Position numbers and translations under genes: made by a program. Shown in pieces: positions 34,851 through 41,867 of a stretch of 64,000 nt of DNA. Source of the DNA: Micromonospora yangpuensis (GTDB lineage Bacteria; Actinomycetota; Actinomycetes; Mycobacteriales; Micromonosporaceae); NCBI RefSeq assembly GCF_900091615.1, contig NZ_FMIA01000002.1, positions 4,960,001 to 5,024,000 on the forward strand. Reading direction: 5' to 3'. The notes under the pieces are model-generated. The model ran no database searches and was not told the origin of the DNA. It saw only the letters and a list, made by a program, of their open reading frames with translations. Every line of letters begins with the position of its first letter. The stretch's first letter is position 1.

Positions 34851-34886
34851 TCGGCGAAGCCACGACGCTGACCGGCCCGGACAGCG
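34824..34886 (+). pseudogene. Fragment of an XRE regulator gene (copy of 37791-37853)
   Basis: The first 26 bases are identical to 37791-37816, and the remaining part differs at few positions. In the right frame it encodes PPTVRELIGEATTLTGPDS, matching PPTVRELVAEATTLTGPDS of the intact regulator. It is only about 20 codons and lacks any start, so it is a relic. It forms the left border of the scar region. Confidence 0.85.
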
Positions 34887-35334
34887 CCACCATGATGACC
34901 TTCGCTGACAAGGCCTACCACTCGCGGCGATGCGTGACGAGCAGCCCTGGTAACCAACAGCGAAGCACATTGTCACGATCGCCGGGGCGAGGCCCGCTGA
35001 CTCCGATCCGGCAACGTCAAATGTGATCCCCGAACCTTGAAATGTAACGCGGGTGCAGTGACATTTCGTGCATCGCCGAGGACTTGGACGATCTGATACG
35101 TACGCTGCGCGAGTCGGACGGGGACACCGCCAATGTCGAAGTCAAGGCCACATCCACAACGTTCCCCGGCAGCTGCGCGGCAAGGCCTCGTGCACCATAA
35201 CGGCGGGGCCGGAGTGCGGTCCGGCCCCTCTACGTGCGAGTCACAGTAGCAGCCATCGATCACACCACGTACGGTCGATGCACAGCCCTGGATTCGTGCG
35301 GACTCCGGGCAGCACCTCGTGCGGGAGGAGCATC
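34851..35334. other. Scar region with gene fragments and short repeats
   Basis: No intact gene is present in these 484 bases. After the XRE relic, the frame contains TFADKAYHSRR, which resembles the DKAY/S region of IS4/IS5-type transposases. The motif AAATGT occurs at 35019-35024 and 35041-35046 and inverted (ACATTT) at 35062-35067, about two helical turns apart, like the repeated end sites of IS21-type elements. An AlbA/Schlafen-like fragment follows at 35049-35203. This looks like leftovers from several insertion and deletion events. The right part must also hold the promoter of the XRE gene at 35335. Confidence 0.55.
35049..35203 (+). pseudogene. N-terminal fragment resembling AlbA_2/Schlafen-type ATP-binding proteins
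   Basis: The frame reads IAEDLDDLIRTLRESDGDTANVEVKA, like the start of large AAA_4/AlbA_2 putative DNA-binding proteins, where a DLxxLLxxLR...D...VEVK pattern is common. No start codon is present, and after about 25 recognisable residues the similarity is lost before a TAA near 35203. The assignment rests on pattern memory only. Confidence 0.5.
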
Positions 35335-36522
35335 GTGGCCGACTACATCGGACTGCGCATCTCGAAATGGCGAACGACCGCCGGCCTCACCCAGCAACAG
35401 CTCGCCGATCGGGTCGGAGTGAGCGGCCCGTACATCGCCATGATCGAAGGTGGCAAGCGTGCCGTGACGAAGCGGTCCCTGATCATCGCACTGGCGACCG
35501 CCCTGGGTGTGCGGGTCGAAGATCTGACCGCACAGCCCCGGCAGCCTCGTGACGCCTCCGAGTTGGCCGTCTACTCGGCTGCCCCCGGGATTCGGCGGGC
35601 GCTCGACGAGGATCCGGACGGCCCACTGCCCGACGTCGACGACGTTGTCCGGCGAGCCCAGGAGGTCATGCGGGCCCGGATGGCCTGTGACTACGTAGCG
35701 TACGCTGCGATGCTTCCCGGCCTGGTCACGGACACTCGACAGCTGGCCCGCGTGGCGGCGACGGAGCGACAGGGCCTGTCCCTCTTCGTTCGGGTGGCGT
35801 TCGCTGGCGCGGTCGGGCTCAAGAGCCTCGGGCACGTCGACCTGTCCATGCGGCTGGCCGAGCGCGCCCAGCTCGCCGCCGGCCAGCTCGGTGAGCCCGA
35901 CGAGATCGCAGCCGCCAACTTCGCCACCGCCCAGGTCGCGCTGACCGGCGGGTCGCAGCGGCGCTCCCTCACCCTGGCCGCCACGGCGGCCGAGCAGGTC
36001 GGCGACACTGCCACCGGGGACATGGCCTCCTGGTACGGGCTGTTGCACCTGCACGCGGCGATCTCCGCCGCAGGCCTCGGCCGCAGTGACGATGCGGCCA
36101 CCCACTACGCGGAAGCGGATGACGCACTGCGCCGGGCGAACGGGCCGGACCGGTGGCGGATGGAGTTCTCGCCAGCGAACGTGACGACGTGGCAGGTGGC
36201 CATCGCCCTGGAGAACGGCGAGCCGGAGCGGGCGCCGGAGTACGCCCGGCGCGTCGACCGGACCGCCCTACGGGCGTCTCAGCGGAGGGCTCGTCTGCAC
36301 ATCGACGCTGGCCGGGGCCACTACCTTGCCGGCGACAGCGAGCGGGCCGTGCGACAGTTCTTGGCGGCAGATGACATCTCGGCGCAGGAACTACGGTCGC
36401 GTACGCAGGTACGGGAGATCACCGGCCAGATGGTGCGGGACGCCCGCCGACGCGGATCAGATGAGCTGCGGGACCTGGCGGTGCGACTCGGGATCGATCC
36501 GCTAGACCCGGACAATTCCTAA
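35335..36522 (+). CDS. XRE-family regulator with long C-terminal repeat domain
   Basis: A 395-residue protein with an N-terminal helix-turn-helix at about residues 5-60 (LRISKWRTTAGLTQQQLADRVGVSGPYIAMIEGGKRAVTKRSL) and a long helical, TPR-like C-terminal part with alanine- and leucine-rich helices. The GTG start has GGGAGGAG upstream. Such proteins are common in actinomycetes, often next to small partner genes, and usually have no known effector. A perfect terminator hairpin follows the gene at 36549-36576. The second XRE gene at 37019 has a similar layout but little obvious identity. Confidence 0.87.
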   Translation: MADYIGLRISKWRTTAGLTQQQLADRVGVSGPYIAMIEGGKRAVTKRSLIIALATALGVRVEDLTAQPRQPRDASELAVYSAAPGIRRALDEDPDGPLPDVDDVVRRAQEVMRARMACDYVAYAAMLPGLVTDTRQLARVAATERQGLSLFVRVAFAGAVGLKSLGHVDLSMRLAERAQLAAGQLGEPDEIAAANFATAQVALTGGSQRRSLTLAATAAEQVGDTATGDMASWYGLLHLHAAISAAGLGRSDDAATHYAEADDALRRANGPDRWRMEFSPANVTTWQVAIALENGEPERAPEYARRVDRTALRASQRRARLHIDAGRGHYLAGDSERAVRQFLAADDISAQELRSRTQVREITGQMVRDARRRGSDELRDLAVRLGIDPLDPDNS

Positions 36523-36536
36523 CTGACTGTTAGGAA
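36516..36536. other. Inverted repeat over the XRE stop codon
   Basis: TTCCTAAC and GTTAGGAA form an eight-base perfect inverted repeat with a five-base spacer, and the left arm includes the TAA stop. It may act with the terminator just downstream or be a protein-binding site. Confidence 0.4.
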
Positions 36537-36548
36537 CTCGTCACTGAA

Positions 36549-36576
36549 GCCGCCCTACCTTCTCAGGTAGGGCGGC
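36549..36576 (+). terminator. Terminator after the XRE gene
   Basis: GCCGCCCTACCT pairs perfectly with AGGTAGGGCGGC around a TCTC loop, a 12-pair stem. It lies 27 bases after the XRE stop. No T-run follows, as is usual for actinomycete terminators. Confidence 0.8.
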
Positions 36577-36678
36577 GGTGGCCCTTCCGATCCAGCGATG
36601 TGTGCAACCACCGCCGCCTCCAAATCTCTCCGGGGTGCGCGCCTGAGTAAAGCCGTTCCCCGGCACCAGACGTAGGGG

Positions 36679-36858
36679 ATGGCGATGACTGAACGTGCCC
36701 AGCGGCAGCCCGATCCGGAGATACCGGCGAAGATTGTCGATCAGGTCGCCGAACGGGAGGCGGCCAGGCGGCGGATTCTCGATCAGGCCGCCGCCGAGCG
36801 GACTCCGCTCGACGACACCACGCAGGCCGTCCGCGTCGGACGGAGAGGTCGGCGGTGA
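36679..36858 (+). CDS. Small charged hypothetical protein, 59 residues
   Basis: I do not recognise a family. The frame gives MAMTERAQRQPDPEIPAKIV, then DQVAEREAARRRILDQAAAE, a strongly charged, probably helical protein. An in-frame ATG at 36685 with AGGGG upstream is an alternative start. The stop overlaps the next gene by four bases, which ties it to a four-gene unit ending with an XRE regulator and an 85-residue protein. Small acidic or basic partners next to XRE genes are typical for actinomycetes. Confidence 0.6.
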   Translation: MAMTERAQRQPDPEIPAKIVDQVAEREAARRRILDQAAAERTPLDDTTQAVRVGRRGRR

Positions 36859-37022
36859 GCGTCGACGAGCCGACCGACCCGCTCTCGATAGCCGTGGTCG
36901 CCCGTCGGGTCCTGGCCGAGCACGAGGCCGGTCACCCCTGCTGGCGGTGCACCGCCGACACGGTCGCCACCTGCCGCGAGGTGGACTGGTGGCGGGCTCA
37001 ACTCGCCAGGGTGGCGTCGTGA
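36855..37022 (+). CDS. Small cysteine-containing protein, 55 residues
   Basis: Family not recognised. The GTG overlaps the previous stop and the TGA overlaps the GTG of the XRE gene. It contains HPCWRCTADTVATCREVDWW: a CxxC pair and a third cysteine after eight residues, together with a nearby histidine, which could bind a metal ion such as zinc. This suggests a small DNA- or protein-binding partner of the regulator downstream. Confidence 0.62.
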   Translation: MSVDEPTDPLSIAVVARRVLAEHEAGHPCWRCTADTVATCREVDWWRAQLARVAS

Positions 37023-38203
37023 CCAACGATCTGCCGGTCGGCCGGCGGGTGGCGTACTGGCGGGCGCGGCGCAACATGTCGCAGCAGGTGTTCGCCGACC
37101 GCCTCGGCAAGTCCAAGAGCTGGGTCGACAAGGTCGAACGTGGAGTACGCCGCCTCGACAAGTGGTCGGTCCTCCAGGAGGTCGCCGACACCCTCGGCGT
37201 GACGGCGGACGTCCTCGTCGACGACACCAACCCGCCCACCCCGGTCGAGCCCATCAGCAACCCGGACGTCGGGGTCGACCCGGTTCGAGCGGCGCTCACC
37301 CGACACCCGGGCATCCTGCGGCTGCCCGCCGATCACGTTCCGGTTGACCCGTACAAGCATCGGGCGCGGATCGTGCACGCCGACGCCATGTACCAGCACG
37401 CCCAGTACCCGGCACTGCTCCGGTTACTGCCCGGTCTGCTCGATGACGGCCATGACCTGGCCGCCCGGGCACGGCCAGGGTTACAGGTGCGCACGTACCG
37501 GCTCACCGCCCTGGTCCTGGTCAAACTCGGCGTCCACGAGCTGGCGTGGCTGGCAGCCGACCGGGGTCTGTCCGTAGCCACTGCCACCGACGAACCACTC
37601 CTGGCAGCGGCAGCGGCCCTGCCCCTCGGCACCGCCCTACGGGCCGCCGGCCGGCACCGGGCCGCGTTCGAAACGACGATCACCGCCGCCCACCAGATCG
37701 CCCCGTTAACCCCTGATGCGGGTACGCCATCCGAACGGTCAGCCTGCGCGGCGCTGCTCGTCCAGGCCGCGCTTGCCGCCGCCGAACACGACGACCCACC
37801 CACGGTCCGGGAGCTGGTTGCCGAAGCTACGACCCTGACCGGGCCGGACAGTCCGGAGCGGGCGGCGGTCGAGGCGGCTCGGGTCACCGCAGCGGTCGCG
37901 TTGGGAGACGTGAGCGGTGCCGTGGAGCTGCACGCCGCGCTGGCCGTACAAGATCGATGGTGGAGTTTGCCCGTCGAGCACCGGGCGGCGTACCTGATCG
38001 ACATGGCACCGGCACACCTGGCCACCGGCGATCCGGCAGCGGCCGGGCGGGCACTGCTGGACGCCGACCGACTCGCACCCGCCGAGGTACGGGTACGCCC
38101 CGCCGGGCGAGCGGTCCTGGCCGAGGTCCTGACCGGGTCGCCCCGGCCGAGCCCACACCTGCTGGCCGTGGCGCAGGCCGCCGGCATGCGCGGTGCGTGG
38201 TGA
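37019..38203 (+). CDS. XRE-family regulator with TPR-like C-terminal domain
   Basis: A 394-residue protein. The helix-turn-helix lies at about residues 8-62 (YWRARRNMSQQVFADRLGKSKSWVDKVERGVRRLDKWSV), followed by an alanine-rich helical domain with repeats such as DDPPTVRELVAEATTLTGPDSPERAAVEAARV. The GTG overlaps the cysteine-protein stop, and the stop overlaps the next small gene. Part of this gene has a relic copy at 34824. Its role is unknown; control of the small genes in its own operon is likely. Confidence 0.86.
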   Translation: MTNDLPVGRRVAYWRARRNMSQQVFADRLGKSKSWVDKVERGVRRLDKWSVLQEVADTLGVTADVLVDDTNPPTPVEPISNPDVGVDPVRAALTRHPGILRLPADHVPVDPYKHRARIVHADAMYQHAQYPALLRLLPGLLDDGHDLAARARPGLQVRTYRLTALVLVKLGVHELAWLAADRGLSVATATDEPLLAAAAALPLGTALRAAGRHRAAFETTITAAHQIAPLTPDAGTPSERSACAALLVQAALAAAEHDDPPTVRELVAEATTLTGPDSPERAAVEAARVTAAVALGDVSGAVELHAALAVQDRWWSLPVEHRAAYLIDMAPAHLATGDPAAAGRALLDADRLAPAEVRVRPAGRAVLAEVLTGSPRPSPHLLAVAQAAGMRGAW

Positions 38204-38457
38204 GGGTGCCGGCCGGTACGCGGCTGTCGCTCGCCGCCGGTGACTGGGCGTCGCACCTGGGGCTGCCCGGGACCGTGCCGTTGGAGGTGCGGACGGTGGC
38301 CGTGGCGATCGCGTCTGCCGGCGACGCACCGGTGGGAATGATGTGGGTACGCGGCCACCTACCGGAATGCGCCGGCCCGTCGGCGTGCGCCCGACCATGG
38401 TGCCTGCGCGTCGCCGTCCGCCTCGAAGTCCTGTACGACGCGGTGGCGGCTCAGTAA
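38200..38457 (+). CDS. Hypothetical protein, 85 residues
   Basis: I do not recognise a family. The GTG overlaps the XRE gene stop by four bases. The protein reads VRVPAGTRLSLAAGDWASHLG early and has a cysteine cluster in LPECAGPSACARPWCLRV (three cysteines and a proline), then VRLEVLYDAVAAQ. It is the last gene of the four-gene unit and has the same G+C and style as its neighbours. The cysteines could bind a metal ion. Confidence 0.7.
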   Translation: MRVPAGTRLSLAAGDWASHLGLPGTVPLEVRTVAVAIASAGDAPVGMMWVRGHLPECAGPSACARPWCLRVAVRLEVLYDAVAAQ

Positions 38458-38533
38458 CTACGCACGGGGGCCGGTCCGGGTCATGCTGGGGATACCTGTG
38501 TCGGACCATCTGACGAGCAACCCCGGCACGCTT

Positions 38534-38549
38534 GTACAATTTATTGTAC
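38534..38549. promoter_or_regulatory. Operator of the yefM-yoeB module
   Basis: GTACAA and TTGTAC form a perfect dyad with a four-base centre (TTTA). The TGTACA core equals the site known to be bound by YefM-type antitoxins. TACAAT inside it resembles a -10 box, with CTGACG about 19 bases upstream as a possible -35, so antitoxin binding would block the promoter. Confidence 0.7.
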
Positions 38550-38571
38550 GTAACGTTTGGGAGGCAGCAGC

Positions 38572-38856
38572 ATGCGCACCGTTCCCTACTCAGAAGTCCG
38601 GCAGAACCTGGCCAAGATGCTCGACCATGTCGTGGACGACGCCGAGGAAGTGGTGGTCACCCGCTCCGGCCGGGAGGCCGCAGTCATCATCTCGCTGCGC
38701 GAGTACGAGTCGTTGAAGGAGACGGCCTACCTGATGGCCAGTCCCGCCAACGCGCGCCGTCTGAATGAAGCCGTCGAAGAGCTGCGTAACGGGGGTGGGG
38801 AGATGCACGACCTGATCGACCCCGACGCCAGTTCAGGCGAGGCGTCGGCAGCGTGA
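38572..38856 (+). CDS. yefM: Antitoxin, YefM/Phd family
   Basis: A 94-residue antitoxin. The N-terminus MRTVPYSEVRQNLAKMLDHVVDDAEEVVVTRSGREAAVIISLREYESL is the standard YefM DNA-binding and dimer domain; the acidic tail (ELRNGGGEMHDLIDPD) wraps the toxin in relatives. GGGAGG lies upstream of the ATG. The stop overlaps the toxin start by four bases. The palindrome just upstream should be its operator for self-control. Confidence 0.92.
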   Translation: MRTVPYSEVRQNLAKMLDHVVDDAEEVVVTRSGREAAVIISLREYESLKETAYLMASPANARRLNEAVEELRNGGGEMHDLIDPDASSGEASAA

Positions 38857-39107
38857 AGGTCCAGTTCGCCGGACGAGGCTGGGAAGACTATCTGACCTGG
38901 CAACGAGATCGCCAGATGCTCAAACGAGTGAACGCCTTGATCGAGGACATCCGACGCAACGGCCACCAGGGCATCGGCAAACCGGAGCAGCTCCGCGGAA
39001 ACTGGGCGGGATTCTGGTCGAGACGCATCGACCAGGAACACCGCCTCGTATACCGGATCATGGACGACACAGTGCAGATCGCGCAGTGCCGCTACCACTA
39101 CGAATGA
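38853..39107 (+). CDS. yoeB: Toxin YoeB, ribosome-dependent mRNA nuclease
   Basis: An 84-residue RelE-superfamily toxin. It has FAGRGWEDYLTWQRDRQMLKRVNALIEDI and KPEQLRGNWAGFWSRRIDQEHRLVYRI, ending with QCRYHYE. The residues equivalent to the known catalytic set are all present: Glu45, Arg64 and His82-Tyr83. The toxin is therefore expected to be active and to cut mRNA in the ribosomal A site. GTG overlaps the antitoxin stop. Confidence 0.93.
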   Translation: MKVQFAGRGWEDYLTWQRDRQMLKRVNALIEDIRRNGHQGIGKPEQLRGNWAGFWSRRIDQEHRLVYRIMDDTVQIAQCRYHYE

Positions 39108-39165
39108 GGTGGAGGACCACGCCCTCCGCCGAGGGGCACGGCCCCGCGGCAGCCGCGTGCCGTCG

Positions 39166-39480
39166 TCATGCGATCTGGCGGAGATCGCTGCCGTAGTCGA
39201 AGATGATCCGCATTCGGGCACCGAGCGCTCGTGCGTACCGGCTGAGAGTCGCCACCTCGTTGGCTTCCAGGTCGCCGTTCTCGATCTGGCTAACCCTGCC
39301 GGGCGTGACTCCCATCAGCTCGACCACCTGCCGCTGGGTGAGACCGAGACGCTTGCGTTCCTCGGCGAGGTGGAACGCACTGACCCACGCCTCGGTACGG
39401 GCACGTTCCGCATCGAGCGCGTCGTCGTCCCCATCGTGCAACTCGGCCCGGATGTCGTCCCAGTCATGGAAGTCGCTCAT
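39166..39480 (-). CDS. HigA-like XRE antitoxin or repressor
   Basis: A 104-residue protein with an acidic N-terminal arm (MSDFHDWDDIRAELHDGDDD) and a C-terminal helix-turn-helix LGLTQRQVVELMGVTPGRVSQIENGDLEANEVATLSRYARALG. The start has GGAGGG upstream. A HigB toxin would be expected directly before it, but the gene there is VapC, 33 bases away in the same direction, so it is either an orphan antitoxin or a third member of that module. Confidence 0.82.
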   Translation of the reverse strand: MSDFHDWDDIRAELHDGDDDALDAERARTEAWVSAFHLAEERKRLGLTQRQVVELMGVTPGRVSQIENGDLEANEVATLSRYARALGARMRIIFDYGSDLRQIA

Positions 39481-39513
39481 CAGCTTTCCCTCCGCTTCCT
39501 CTCGAAGGCACTG

Positions 39514-39915
39514 TCAGGATGTCGCGAGCAGTCGGATCTCGCAGCGGACGCCGCTGGCCTTGGCGAGCCGACCATCACCGGTCACGAGGGGGCAGGCCAG
39601 CAACTCCGCCGCCGCGACATACGCCGCGTCGTACGCCGAGACATTGCCCCGCAACTGCCACATCCGGTCGACCAGCATTGCGACGCCCACCTCGTCGATG
39701 ACCAGCGACGGCAGGGTCTCGATCGCCTCCTGGGCCCGAGTCAGGCCGAGTTTCCCGCCGATGACCTTGCCCCTGATCACGGACATGACCTCGACCAGCA
39801 GATGACCCGGCGCGGCCCAGTGCGGATCCCCGGTCAGCTCCGCCCGCGCCGCGTCGCCCACCAACCCGTCGTCAACCAGGGCATCGGCCAGAACCGACGC
39901 GTCCACGACGATCAC
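39514..39915 (-). CDS. vapC: PIN-domain toxin VapC/FitB type
   Basis: A 133-residue RNase-type toxin. The metal-binding acids are visible: Asp5 in VVDASVLADAL, a glutamate in LLVEVMSVIRG, an aspartate in SAYDAAYVAAAE and another in LVTGDGRLA. The GTG at 39915 overlaps the antitoxin stop by four bases and has GGGGAG upstream; an earlier GTG at 39930 is also in frame. It probably cuts a tRNA or rRNA site when free of antitoxin. Confidence 0.9.
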   Translation of the reverse strand: MIVVDASVLADALVDDGLVGDAARAELTGDPHWAAPGHLLVEVMSVIRGKVIGGKLGLTRAQEAIETLPSLVIDEVGVAMLVDRMWQLRGNVSAYDAAYVAAAELLACPLVTGDGRLAKASGVRCEIRLLATS

Positions 39916-40166
39916 GCCGCGCTCCCCCACGGTCCGCGCTGCTCCCGCTGGTCATCCAGCTCGGCGGCACTCTCCCCCGGCAGGGACCGGACACCGTCCG
40001 ATCGGCCGGCGAACCGATCAAGAGCCGCGGTGTTGCGCAACCGCCGAGCCTGCGTCTCCACCAACTCCAACAGGTACGCCTGGAGCGACTGCCCACGCGC
40101 CTTGGCCTGAGCCGCCAGCGCATCGCGCACCTCTTCCGGCACGTCCCGAATCTGCAGAGCCACCAT
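39912..40166 (-). CDS. vapB: Antitoxin VapB/FitA type (ribbon-helix-helix)
   Basis: An 84-residue antitoxin. The N-terminus MVALQIRDVPEEVRDALAAQAKARGQSLQAYLLELVETQARR is a FitA-type ribbon-helix-helix. The remaining part is charged and should cover the PIN toxin. ATG 40166 is chosen because the conserved domain starts there; an ATG 15 bases upstream adds MHNAC. There is no clear ribosome site, and the start lies inside the operator palindrome at 40163-40183, so translation may be leaderless. Confidence 0.88.
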   Translation of the reverse strand: MVALQIRDVPEEVRDALAAQAKARGQSLQAYLLELVETQARRLRNTAALDRFAGRSDGVRSLPGESAAELDDQREQRGPWGSAA

Positions 40167-40183
40167 GCATGCATTATGCATGG
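40163..40183. promoter_or_regulatory. Perfect palindrome over the vapB start
   Basis: CCATGCAT and ATGCATGG flank a five-base spacer. The repeat covers the antitoxin's start codon and sits between the leftward toxin-antitoxin genes and the rightward Pnkp-phosphatase unit, so it could control both. A TGCATAATG stretch on the minus strand resembles a -10 box. Confidence 0.65.
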
Positions 40184-40303
40184 ATGATGGCTCAGTCGGC
40201 GGGGAAGACCGGGATCTTCCGGAACCCTGTTCCGCAGGATCGCCCTCGACTACTCGTACCTGGGAGCCGCCTGCTGGGCGCGATGCGAGAAGGTGTACGT
40301 GTG

Positions 40304-40396
40304 ATGGCCGTGGACCTGGCGCCGAACGTCCGGGCCCTGATCGAAGGCTTCACCGCCATCAACCCCACCACCAGGCACCGAGGATCACAACCATAA
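40304..40396 (+). CDS. Small hypothetical protein, 30 residues
   Basis: MAVDLAPNVRALIEGFTAINPTT is followed by a short basic end. The ATG overlaps the TGA of a fragmentary open frame that reads RRIALDYSYLGAACWARCEKVYV in front and has no good start. Its TAA lies within ATAA at the Pnkp-phosphatase start. It may be a true translational leader or a relic; no family is recognised. Confidence 0.45.
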   Translation: MAVDLAPNVRALIEGFTAINPTTRHRGSQP

Positions 40397-40821
40397 GCCC
40401 CCTCCCCCGCGCCGTCCTGGTCGACATCGACGGCACCCTCGCGCTGCGCACCGGCACCCGCAGCCCCTACCACTGGCACCGGGTAGGCGAGGACGACCCC
40501 AACCCGGCAGTCATCGAACTCGTACAGACCCTCGCCGCCGCAGGACGGCACCGCATCATCCTGCTCTCCGGCCGCGACGAGGTGTGCCGCCTGCAAACGG
40601 AAATGTGGCTCGCCGCCCAGCAGGTGCCTTACCACGAACTGCACATGCGCACCGAGAAAGACAACCGCAAGGACTCCATCATCAAAGCGGAGCTGTACCG
40701 CACCCACGTCCAAGGCCAGCACGAGGTTGCGTTCGTCATCGACGACCGCGACCAGGTGGTGCGGATGTGGCGACACGAACTGGGCCTGGCCTGCCTCCAA
40801 GTTGCCGAGGGTGACTTCTGA
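40393..40821 (+). CDS. Polynucleotide-kinase 3'-phosphatase-like HAD protein, start codon apparently lost
   Basis: The 142-residue core matches the phosphatase domain of T4 Pnkp-type enzymes: motif VLVDIDGTLAL, IILLSGRDEV, then MRTEKDNRKDSIIKAELY and FVIDDRDQVVRMWR. It would remove 3'-phosphates from nucleic acid ends. No ATG, GTG or TTG is in frame between 40183 and the domain. At 40393 the sequence is ATAA; one G-to-A change from ATGA would explain both the lost start and the upstream TAA. An in-frame ATG at 40180 exists, but the intervening 70 residues do not look coding. It may be silent or weakly made. Confidence 0.72.
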   Translation: MSPLPRAVLVDIDGTLALRTGTRSPYHWHRVGEDDPNPAVIELVQTLAAAGRHRIILLSGRDEVCRLQTEMWLAAQQVPYHELHMRTEKDNRKDSIIKAELYRTHVQGQHEVAFVIDDRDQVVRMWRHELGLACLQVAEGDF

Positions 40822-41557
40822 TGACGCCCCGCAACCTGCTGCTGAGCGGCATCGTCGGCTCGACCGCCTACGGGCTCGCCGGCCCACAGTCGGACATCGA
40901 CCGGCTCGGCGTGTACGCGGCACCGACGGTCGCGTTCCACGGACTTCACCCGCCCGCTGGCCGTGACGCCACCATCGTCCAGCACGACCCGGACGCCACA
41001 TTTCACGAGGCGGCGAAAGCCGCCACACTGATGCTCGGCGGCAACCCCACCGTCACCGAACTCCTGTGGCTGCCCGACGACCTGTACGAGACACGCACCC
41101 CCTCGGCAACGACCTGATCGCCATCCGGCGGGCGTTCCTGTCGGCGAAGGGCACCCGCGACGCCTACTTCGGGTACGCCACCTCCCAGCTCAAACGGATG
41201 GTCGACACCGGCCAGTTCGCGTCGAAGATGCGGAATCGGCAGGCCAAACACGGACGTCACCTGCTGCGGCTACTCGACCAGGGGTTCACCCTCTACGCCA
41301 CCGGAATTCTTCCGATCCGGGTCGACAACCCGCAGCGGTACATCGACTTCGGCAACGCGGTCGCCGAGAACCCGGACCTGGCGCGGCCGGCGCTCGCCGC
41401 AGCCGAGGCACGGTTCGACTCCGTCCGGTCCGTGCTGCCCGCCGAGCCTGACCGAGCGACTGTGGAGGCGTGGCTGCTGCGGGTACGCCGCGCCTACCTG
41501 GACCCCACGGACTCGGACGGCGTCTGGCAACCGGGCCCGAGCAGCCAAGGCCGCTGA
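40821..41557 (+). pseudogene. Nucleotidyltransferase (DNA polymerase beta superfamily), frameshifted
   Basis: The first part MTPRNLLLSGIVGSTAYGLAGPQSDIDRLGVY has the nucleotidyltransferase G-S...D-x-D motif. It runs to about 41101, where the frame breaks to a stop at 41117. The other frame continues with LGNDLIAIRRAFLSAKGTRDAYFGYATSQLKRMVDTGQ and ends at 41557. Adding one C in the run CCCC near 41099-41102 restores a single 245-residue protein (TRTPLGNDL). The start follows the Pnkp-like gene by TGATG overlap. The error could also lie in sequencing of the C-run. Confidence 0.82.
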
Positions 41558-41584
41558 CGCATGCCGCCAAGCAGGCCAAACTAA

Positions 41585-41600
41585 TCGCTTAGCTAAGCGA
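41585..41600. promoter_or_regulatory. Perfect 16-base palindrome upstream of phd-vapC
   Basis: TCGCTTAG is followed directly by CTAAGCGA, a fully symmetrical 16-base site. It ends 12 bases before the antitoxin ATG, next to the AGGAGG ribosome site, and should be the operator at which the antitoxin represses its own operon. Confidence 0.7.
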
Positions 41601-41612
41601 GGAGGTCGGGCC

Positions 41613-41867
41613 ATGTCGGCTGAGGCCGTGCATTACAACATGCATGATGCCAAGACCCACCTGTCGCGCATCATCGAACGGGTGGAACGCGGCGAGGAGA
41701 TCATCATCGACCGGGCGGGCACCCCGGTGGCGAAGGTCGTACCGCTGGTACGGCGGGCCAACCGCACCGCGATCGGCTCCCTCGCCGGCCAACTGGACCT
41801 CTCCGGTGACTGGGACTCACCACAGACCAAGGCCGAGATCGCCGACGACTTCGGCATCGGCGCATGA
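41613..41867 (+). CDS. Antitoxin, Phd/YefM type (partner of VapC)
   Basis: An 84-residue antitoxin. MHDAKTHLSRIIERVERGEEIIIDRAGTPVAKVVPL is the prevent-host-death family N-terminal domain. The C-terminal tail with GDWDSPQTKAEIADDFGIGA is acidic and probably binds the PIN toxin. AGGAGG lies upstream. The stop overlaps the toxin ATG by four bases. This pairing of Phd-type antitoxin with PIN toxin is common. Confidence 0.92.
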   Translation: MSAEAVHYNMHDAKTHLSRIIERVERGEEIIIDRAGTPVAKVVPLVRRANRTAIGSLAGQLDLSGDWDSPQTKAEIADDFGIGA

